A stretch of 21,122 nucleotides of DNA from a virus: positions 1-21,122 of the IMG/VR virus record IMGVR_UViG_3300005511_000096. One strand, given 5' to 3'. The notes below the pieces were generated by a model. That model was given only the letters and a program-made list of their open reading frames with translations. It was not told where the DNA came from and did not search any database. Below, piece after piece: positions 9,101 through 13,771 of this stretch (positions are counted from its first letter, which is position 1; every line of letters starts with the position of its first letter). Both the position numbers and the translations under genes were made by a program.

Positions 9101-9801
9101 ATTTCGACGGCAGCACTCTGCGGCTCGATGTAAGCTCCGACTTTTTCGATCTCGCCGACTTTTTCGACCCGGCCGATTTCTTTCTATCTACGGAGGGGTA
9201 TCTGCCGTTTGGCTACTACTACTTTGAGGACGTCATCGACCTTGGTGACACCTACACCTCTCGCGTCTCGTCGGCGATCAATGCTTCCGGTGAGTGGTCT
9301 AGTGACGACTTCTTTTCACTTGAAGACGCATTCGGTCGGGCCGACTTCTTTGGTGATGTCGGCAGTCTTTGGAATACTCTTCTAGAGATGTCGATCACAG
9401 ATGACGATCCGTCCGGATCGCCGACATGGTCGAATTGGACCCCATTCGTGACCGGAGACATAGCCGCCAGAGGGTATAGGTTCCGCGCAAGGCTTGAGAC
9501 CTTGCAGGATGACCTAACGCCGATCGTGACCTCCATGGGCGTCTCGATCGACATGCCTGACAGAGTCGCGGCCGGCAATGACATCGCCGTTCCGCCTGGC
9601 GGGCTGACCGTGTCGTTTGATCCTGCCTACAAGCACCTGCAGGGCGTCTCGATCGCCGCGCAGGGCCTCGCGACTGGCGATTATTACCTGATCACGGCTA
9701 AAAACGAGGCCGGATTCCACATGGAGTTCAAGAACGCGGCCGGGACATCAATATCCCGAACGTTCGATTACGTTGCAAAAGGATACGGAGCCATTCAATG
9801 A
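6154..9801 (+). CDS. J-like tail-tip / host specificity protein
   Basis: The largest gene here (1215 residues), nine bases after the NlpC gene, with an AGGG ribosome binding site. The N-terminus resembles tail-tip proteins that start with a small beta domain followed by a hydrophobic stretch (about residues 90-150) and 'LYSIGGAQNENLQYGAVPEI', a segment typical of J-type central tail proteins. The middle is a long beta-rich region. Residues about 768-865 and 864-955 look like two fibronectin type III domains. Residues 996-1075 contain repeated Asp-Phe-Phe motifs. The C-terminus is Gly-rich. It would form the baseplate hub and central tip and contact the host receptor. Its stop overlaps the next start (ATGA). 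Confidence 0.9.
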   Translation: MQLVSAPAPVEIFAPGEGVDVYLRRSPLRQHREHIRVPACLSVAEILDFCEVEPSRLYITINGHSINRANWPRVRVKAGASVAIVRVPGKGMLKSILGAIVSIAAAIFAPYLLGVLAPALVGTAAGAAVTGLIGAGLTVAGSLVVNALFPVAKPKQQAADNTKTLYSIGGAQNENLQYGAVPEIFGIHRISPPKAAGDYTEIVGNDQYLRQLFCVGYGPIDISDLKIAETPISTFEEASYEIITNHLTQSPTLYTKPVYEESVSVLLDNPSGWIQRTTADNIDEISVDVSFPNGVYRYRKKDGNRVNYNVNIEVQYAPAGTGSWVSMGQISVLAASAQAVRQSRSVAVARGQYDVRLWKSSPDYVGGDTVSETAYWTAVRGRRNEPVISFSKPLTLIALRIKATNELNGTISQLNCIVSPRIRSWNGATWVFNQTTRNPADHFRQVLQGNANARPVADASIDLESIQDWHAYCATQGFTFDLVAADQVSVYDRLTQIAAAGRASVSFRDGKWGIVWDVAGSDIVQHFTPRNSSGFSSTRAYADMPHGFRVNFINRDNNYLNDERVVYDDGYTAANATKFEGLDFPGVTDTKLIWRHGRYQIAQLRLQRESYSLMTDFEHLVCTRGDRVRVNHDVVLWGLGAARVKAVSAGGVTLDDTFSMESGKTYSMRFRLTDGTSLVRTVVGVDGEFTNFTFSDTGALPGVGDLVQFGENGTESVVLRVKSIMPQSDLSAKLELVDDAPAILTADTGTIPPFQTGIPALVDYRSLKPTGLASVESIWTTNPPTSAVRISWQAPQGGKVTSYIVQYAPKGSGLWYPINQVTVAYADLVDLPAGAYDVRVRAVFANDQLSGWLYGVVSAIIFATPPPDVTGFKIAVTGDSATFQWDPIAAETGISHYEIRYSPVPSPLVTWQTASLLRSPIVGQQVQLPPLRGTYLIKAVSFSGLRSPNPTIIVNTIDGLTSFNAVEDANEVAPFPGVKDGTYFDGSTLRLDVSSDFFDLADFFDPADFFLSTEGYLPFGYYYFEDVIDLGDTYTSRVSSAINASGEWSSDDFFSLEDAFGRADFFGDVGSLWNTLLEMSITDDDPSGSPTWSNWTPFVTGDIAARGYRFRARLETLQDDLTPIVTSMGVSIDMPDRVAAGNDIAVPPGGLTVSFDPAYKHLQGVSIAAQGLATGDYYLITAKNEAGFHMEFKNAAGTSISRTFDYVAKGYGAIQ

Positions 9802-10826
9802 GCCAAGCAACTAACTGGAGCGTGCCGCTCATAGGTCCAGCAACGCCGACGGCAATGGCCGGCAGGATGGACGAAAGCCTGGATGCGCTTCTGAGTTCGC
9901 ATTCAGGATCCGTTCGCCCTGCCTATGCAGTCGCCGGCACCGAATGGGTATCGACAGCGACTGCGGGGATTATGGAATTCTACGTGTTTGATGGGGCAAG
10001 TGATCGCCTCATCAAGACGATCGATACCGCTACGGGTGCCATCAGGTACAACCACAGTACGGAGTACCTCACTAAGAGCGGCAACTACACCGCCGTAGCT
10101 GCCGACGCAGGTACGACGATCCGGTTCACCGCCGCCGCGACACTCTCGCTTGCGACGGCGGCGACACTTGGTAGTGGTTACCCGTTGGACATTATGGCGT
10201 ATGGCGGCCCCGTCACGATCGACCCAAACGGTTCGGAAACGATCAACGGACTTGCCACGCTCGTTGTCCCCCTCGGGGCGTCCGCGAAAATCATCTGCGA
10301 TGGATCGAATTTCTTCACCGTCATAAAGCCGTTTAGCTGGGAATCGATCGGCCATTACACACTGTCTGCCGCCGGCTCTCTCGGCGTTACAGACCTGGGC
10401 TCTTATAGGATGCTGCGGGTAGTAGGTTCGCTCGTTCCATCTGCGGCGTCGGCAGGTATGTTCATCAGGTCCAGCACCAACAATGGCTTATCCTATGATT
10501 CGGGAGCCGGTGATTACACCATCCAAACACTGGTTGGCTCAGCTGGGTCGGTTGCTGCCTCCAGTATCACAGATACAGCTTTAGCGATCACGAGGCAGAC
10601 GCTACTCGCTGTGTCATTCGAAACAATTCTTTTCAATTTCAACGCATCCGGCAACAATATGCACGCGACATCAAGGGTTTATACAAATGTCTCCCCCTCC
10701 GGCGTCACGTCGGAAAACAACGGCGGCCAGAGATCATCCGGCACTGCTAGAAACGCCCTTCAGATCACCCCCGGCAGTTCCGTCACGCTAGCCGGTTTTG
10801 TTACTGTTGATGGCATTAGAGGATGA
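9798..10826 (+). CDS. Tail fibre-like or tip-attached protein
   Basis: 342 residues, coupled to the J-like gene by ATGA. It is rich in Ser, Thr, Ala and Gly with alternating beta pattern, no membrane segment and no catalytic motif. It includes a 'YTAVAADAGTTIRFTAAATL' stretch, a style common in phage fibres and appendages that display glycine-rich beta repeats. The final third has Ser/Asn-rich strands like receptor-facing domains. Position directly behind the tip protein and before a small accessory gene supports a receptor-binding or fibre role. The specific family is not recognised, and the call depends on composition and context. Confidence 0.65.
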   Translation: MSQATNWSVPLIGPATPTAMAGRMDESLDALLSSHSGSVRPAYAVAGTEWVSTATAGIMEFYVFDGASDRLIKTIDTATGAIRYNHSTEYLTKSGNYTAVAADAGTTIRFTAAATLSLATAATLGSGYPLDIMAYGGPVTIDPNGSETINGLATLVVPLGASAKIICDGSNFFTVIKPFSWESIGHYTLSAAGSLGVTDLGSYRMLRVVGSLVPSAASAGMFIRSSTNNGLSYDSGAGDYTIQTLVGSAGSVAASSITDTALAITRQTLLAVSFETILFNFNASGNNMHATSRVYTNVSPSGVTSENNGGQRSSGTARNALQITPGSSVTLAGFVTVDGIRG

Positions 10827-11182
10827 CCATGTTCAAAAACATAAATGGCGTTGAAATCGAGATGACCGTGGCAGAAGAGGCTGAATTCCTCGCCTCGGTC
10901 GCGGCCCTCAGCCAGCCGCAGGTGGCCGACTACCAAACTGCCATCCAGGGCACGATTGATGGAACAGCCCGTTCAAAACTCTTCAATGATGGCGTGACAA
11001 TGGCCTCCTACATCGCATCCACCGTCGAACCTTGGGCCGCGCAAGCACTGGCTTTCGTCGCATGGCGAGATGATGTTTGGCAGTACGCCTATTCTGAACT
11101 CTCCAAGGTGCAGGCGGGGAAACGTGAAAAGCCCACTGTGGCCGAGTTTCTGCTGGAGCTTCCTGAAATAGTCTGGCCGTAA
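10823..11182 (+). CDS. Small tail-fibre-associated protein
   Basis: 119 residues starting at an ATG that overlaps the fibre gene stop; a second ATG two codons on (10829) is an alternative start. The C-terminal half contains 'TVEPWAAQALAFVAWRDDVW' followed by Tyr-Ala-Tyr-x-Glu-Leu and a final Pro-Thr-Val-x-Glu-Phe-Leu-x-Glu-Leu-Pro. This resembles small proteins encoded after fibre genes in many proteobacterial phages, often labelled fibre assembly or accessory proteins. The role is therefore probably structural or chaperone-like. It is the last gene of the tail operon and converges on a reverse-strand gene three bases away. Confidence 0.65.
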   Translation: MTMFKNINGVEIEMTVAEEAEFLASVAALSQPQVADYQTAIQGTIDGTARSKLFNDGVTMASYIASTVEPWAAQALAFVAWRDDVWQYAYSELSKVQAGKREKPTVAEFLLELPEIVWP

Positions 11183-11188
11183 CGGCTA
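11174..11188. terminator. Compact hairpin spanning two convergent stop codons
   Basis: TGGCC and GGCTA pair around a GTAAC loop (one G-U pair; the loop can close further by one G-C pair). The hairpin contains the TAA stop of the + gene and the TAG stop of the - gene. There is no T tract on either side, so it is at best a weak or factor-assisted bidirectional end signal. Confidence 0.25.
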
Positions 11189-11482
11189 GTTGAGCATCGG
11201 CAAGAGTACTTCTTTTGGCACGGTCGCTAGCACCATCAGAATTCCAAGGCCTATCTGGCCTATGCGAGCACTGCCAGCAAACAATCCGAATGACCCGATA
11301 GCAAGAATGACCAGCTTCGGCTGGTTGAGTTCATAGTTGCTCGCGTAGATGAGGACCGTGGCTAGAAACGCGTAACCTACGCTTCTCATGAGCCGCAGGA
11401 AGTACTCGCTGCCAAACGCCAGCAGGGCGTCTAGGTGGTCGTCTCCGATCGGTTCGTCTGTATTGTTCGCCAGAGTGGTCAT
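11186..11482 (-). CDS. Reverse-strand membrane protein, moron-like
   Basis: 98 residues from the ATG at 11482. That start is preferred over the ATG at 11488, because AGGAG directly abuts the 11488 ATG but lies six bases from the 11482 ATG. The protein has a polar N-terminus (about 30 residues) and then about two hydrophobic helices ('SVGYAFLATVLIYASNY' and the Gly/Ile/Leu-rich stretch after 'PKLVILAIGSFGLFAG'). No family is recognised. It opposes the tail and lysis genes and has its own candidate promoter, the usual layout of a moron expressed from a prophage. Such genes often alter host surface or superinfection behaviour, but nothing in the sequence shows that here. Confidence 0.65.
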   Translation of the reverse strand: MTTLANNTDEPIGDDHLDALLAFGSEYFLRLMRSVGYAFLATVLIYASNYELNQPKLVILAIGSFGLFAGSARIGQIGLGILMVLATVPKEVLLPMLN

Positions 11483-11505
11483 CGGCATCTCCTATGATCA
11501 CTCGA

Positions 11506-11534
11506 CGTATAGGACACCTTTTTCATCTCTGCAA
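11506..11534 (-). promoter_or_regulatory. Candidate sigma70-type promoter for the reverse membrane gene
   Basis: Reading the - strand, TTGCAG (11534-11529) and TATACG (11511-11506) are separated by exactly 17 bases. The start of transcription would fall near 11499, just upstream of the AGGAG at 11493-11489 and the ATG at 11482. Each hexamer is an imperfect match to consensus. Confidence 0.4.
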
Positions 11535-11658
11535 TCTCACGGTGATTAATTCCGAGATCGGAGACTTAAATGCTCGTCTCATAGTTGGGGCGAGTGCTTT
11601 AACCAATTTTATTTCGCTTTAGCGTCTTTTCCCTATTCCCCGCAATCTGGAGACATCC

Positions 11659-12312
11659 ATGAACCGATCGCAATTCTTTGCGGCTGTCCGAACCTCTGTG
11701 TTCGGCGGATCGCTGGCCCAGTCTCAGGTCGCCGGCATCGAAGCTATCCTTGATGGGTGTGCAACCGAGCAAGTCGCAGATCAGCGCCACGTCGCCTACA
11801 TCCTCGCCACGCCGATGATCGAGACGGGCGGTACATATCTGCCGATCGTTGAAAACCTGAACTACAGCGCTCAGGGCCTCGTCAGGACGTTCGGCAAATA
11901 CTTCTCCAATAAAGACGCGGCAGCCTATGCCAAGCAGCCCCAGCGCATCGCCAACCGCGCCTATGCCAACCGCATGGGGAACGGGGATGAGGCTTCAGGC
12001 GATGGGTGGAGATTCCGTGGCCGCGGCTTATGCCAGATTACAGGCCACGACAACTATGCCAAGTTCGCGCGGTTGCTTGGGGTCGATCTCGTCGGCAATC
12101 CGGATCTCGCGCTGCATCCTGACATCGCCGGCAAGATCATTGTCGTCGGCATGCGAGATGGCCTGTTCACCGGGAAGGCGCTGCGCGACTTTTTCACCAG
12201 CGGTTCATCGGATTGGGTGAACGCTCGCAAGATTATCAATAGCCTCGATCGTGCTGCCGATATCGCTCGGTATGGCAAGCTCTTCGACGCCGCCCTGCAG
12301 GATGCCGCCTGA
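11659..12312 (+). CDS. Endolysin, GH19 chitinase/lysozyme-like
   Basis: 217 residues with a GGAG ribosome binding site. Glycoside hydrolase 19 features are visible: Ile-Glu55-Thr-Gly-Gly with the first catalytic acid, then 'ANRMGNGDEASGDGWRFRGR' containing the second acid Glu111, followed by Gly-Leu-Cys-Gln-Ile-Thr-Gly and Asn-Tyr. Phage GH19 enzymes cut the glycan strands of peptidoglycan at lysis. There is no signal peptide or N-terminal anchor, so export would rely on a holin. The next gene, coupled by a one-base overlap, encodes a small two-helix membrane protein. A cell-wall binding domain is not obvious, and the length is standard for single-domain GH19 endolysins. Confidence 0.92.
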   Translation: MNRSQFFAAVRTSVFGGSLAQSQVAGIEAILDGCATEQVADQRHVAYILATPMIETGGTYLPIVENLNYSAQGLVRTFGKYFSNKDAAAYAKQPQRIANRAYANRMGNGDEASGDGWRFRGRGLCQITGHDNYAKFARLLGVDLVGNPDLALHPDIAGKIIVVGMRDGLFTGKALRDFFTSGSSDWVNARKIINSLDRAADIARYGKLFDAALQDAA

Positions 12313-12662
12313 TGTCTCGCCGGGCAGAAGCCAAGCCCAGCGGCGAACCAGGCTGGCAGTGGCGGAAGGCAGCGATCTTCCCGAACCTCATCATCTCATT
12401 CTGGTTCATCTACGTGCTGATCGGTTCTCAGGATACGCGGGTAAACGAGACGATCGCATGGGGCCTGATCGTGAACATCATCGCGTCGGTGTTCTTTTAC
12501 ACCGGCTTTGCGACCGCCCAGGATATCGCGGCGATCTTCGCGACCCGAACTGGGCTTCCCTACGCCACGCCACCGGTAGCTGTCGATGGCGAGCCGATTG
12601 GACCGGAGCCGTATGCTCCGCCGGCCGAACCCTATGACGTCCGCGATCAAGGAGTGCGCTGA
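12312..12662 (+). CDS. Two-helix membrane protein, candidate holin
   Basis: 116 residues, start overlapping the endolysin stop by one base. A basic N-terminus precedes a hydrophobic helix ('AIFPNLIISFWFIYVLIGS'), a short polar turn and a second helix ('TIAWGLIVNIIASVFFYTGF'). A Pro/Glu-rich soluble tail of about 45 residues closes the protein. Size, two membrane segments and the place between endolysin and spanin genes fit a holin. There is no family motif to prove it, so it could also be another lysis-cassette membrane protein. Ribosomes finishing the endolysin would readily restart here. Confidence 0.65.
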   Translation: MSRRAEAKPSGEPGWQWRKAAIFPNLIISFWFIYVLIGSQDTRVNETIAWGLIVNIIASVFFYTGFATAQDIAAIFATRTGLPYATPPVAVDGEPIGPEPYAPPAEPYDVRDQGVR

Positions 12663-13180
12663 TGAGTGCTGTTCTCGCCGCCATAGCGCGCCTTATCGGG
12701 ATCGGCGGTGTGCTCTTCGTTGGGCTGCTGCTCTACGAGGAAGGCATTCCCGGTGCTGCCCGCATCCGAATCCCGGACGCCGTGCCGCTGGTCGGCGGCT
12801 TCGGGCTCGTCGACGTGCCTGTCATCGGCGATCTCACGGCCGGCCGGGTGAAGACCTACGCGGCCGAACAGGTGAAGATCGCGACGGCCGCGGCAAAGGC
12901 GGTCTGCGACGGAAAGCTGGAAAAGATGGTTTCCGGCTACGAGCTGGCAGCGGCGAAGGCCGAAATCGCCGAGTTGGAGCGCCAGCGCAACGCGGCGGCA
13001 CAGGTGCTCGAGGATTACCGGAAGCGGGCGCGGGCCGACCAGCAATCACTACAGGTGGCACATGAAAAGCTTGAGCGTGCGATCGCCGAGGATGTTGGCG
13101 ACGATGGCGGCCGTTGGACTGATGTTGACCAGCGCTGGATGCAAGACCACAGAGGAAGAAAGGCAAGCCCGGGCCGATAA
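12662..13180 (+). CDS. Inner-membrane spanin-like protein (Rz-like)
   Basis: 172 residues, AGGAG seven bases before the ATG, and one-base overlap with the preceding gene. A hydrophobic N-terminal segment (about residues 4-25) is followed by a short Pro/Gly-rich linker. Then comes an Ala/Glu/Lys-rich coiled coil (roughly residues 70-140) with 'AAAKAEIAELERQRNAAAQV'. This is the architecture of Rz i-spanins: N-terminal anchor plus periplasmic helix. A second gene with a lipoprotein signal begins inside its 3' part in another frame, the classic spanin arrangement. It would join inner and outer membranes at the last step of lysis. Confidence 0.75.
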   Translation: MSAVLAAIARLIGIGGVLFVGLLLYEEGIPGAARIRIPDAVPLVGGFGLVDVPVIGDLTAGRVKTYAAEQVKIATAAAKAVCDGKLEKMVSGYELAAAKAEIAELERQRNAAAQVLEDYRKRARADQQSLQVAHEKLERAIAEDVGDDGGRWTDVDQRWMQDHRGRKASPGR

Positions 13181-13376
13181 GGCCGCCGCGGCCGTCGGCC
13201 GGCTGGCCGTGCGTCCGCAGAAGCCGGAACTGCCGGCTGAATGCCGCACCGAGATGGGCCGGGCCTATCCGCAGGTCAACGAGAAATACAGAGCGACCCA
13301 GTTGCGCTGGGAATACCTCGCCGATGTCGAGGATGCCGTGAAGCAGCGCTGCGCGGCCTTTTACGACGCGAGCTGA
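13062..13376 (+). CDS. Outer-membrane spanin-like lipoprotein (Rz1-like), frame-overlapping
   Basis: 104 residues starting inside the Rz-like gene in another frame; 119 bases are shared. The N-terminus has basic residues (Lys2, Arg7, Arg10), a hydrophobic core and a Thr-Ser-Ala-Gly-Cys27 signal that resembles a lipobox, although Ser at -3 is not the usual Leu. The mature part is soluble, with Pro-Glu-Leu-Pro and two more Cys residues (near 61 and 97). It is longer than lambda Rz1, like several o-spanins from rhizobial phages. It is expected to be lipidated, sit in the outer membrane and bind the i-spanin. AGGTGG lies close upstream of the ATG. Confidence 0.75.
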   Translation: MKSLSVRSPRMLATMAAVGLMLTSAGCKTTEEERQARADKAAAAVGRLAVRPQKPELPAECRTEMGRAYPQVNEKYRATQLRWEYLADVEDAVKQRCAAFYDAS

Positions 13377-13437
13377 TCGGGCCGCGCGGGCGATATCGCC
13401 ACAACTGAAATCCAAATCGAAACCAGGAGACTGAAGC

Positions 13438-13770
13438 ATGGCTATCACCGGTGCTCATGTGCAATGCGGCTACGTCAAGGATGTCCGCGGGGCCAAATTG
13501 TTCTTCCCGATCTGGTCGGAGACGATCGCGCTTGCATCGAGCACGACGCAGGTCGCGCCGACGCTTGCGGCGCCTGAAGATGCGGCTTCGCTGGTGTTTC
13601 GTGTCCGTGCGCCCGCCAGCGGCGAAATGTTCTCGGCGGCCGGGCTGGCTCCAGATGCCAGCGTGGCGATCGGATCTGCGCAGAATACCGCGAGATCGCA
13701 TCACGTGGCGAGCGAGGAAAAGGACATCCCAGCCCAGGCCGGCTGGAAGTGCAATGTGGTGAGCGCCTAA
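13438..13770 (+). CDS. Small phage protein of unknown function upstream of the fusion gene
   Basis: 110 residues with a good AGGAG ribosome binding site. The sequence is beta-prone with many Ala, Ser and Val, contains two Cys residues (near positions 10 and 105), and has no membrane helix or signal peptide. I do not recognise a family. Its stop is one base before the ATG of the next gene, which has no clear ribosome binding site of its own, so the two are probably coupled. Partnership with the 857-residue protein as a small capping, linker or chaperone subunit is plausible from context only. Confidence 0.7.
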   Translation: MAITGAHVQCGYVKDVRGAKLFFPIWSETIALASSTTQVAPTLAAPEDAASLVFRVRAPASGEMFSAAGLAPDASVAIGSAQNTARSHHVASEEKDIPAQAGWKCNVVSA

Positions 13771-13771
13771 C

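Noticed and set aside
11570-11620. Possible + strand promoter before the endolysin gene
   Set aside because: The best pair (TTGGGG and TTTATT, 17-base spacing) matches consensus poorly, and late phage genes are usually read through from upstream.
11605-11630. Small hairpin CGC-TTTA-GCG followed by TCTTTT upstream of the endolysin
   Set aside because: The stem is only three to four pairs, too weak to call a terminator.
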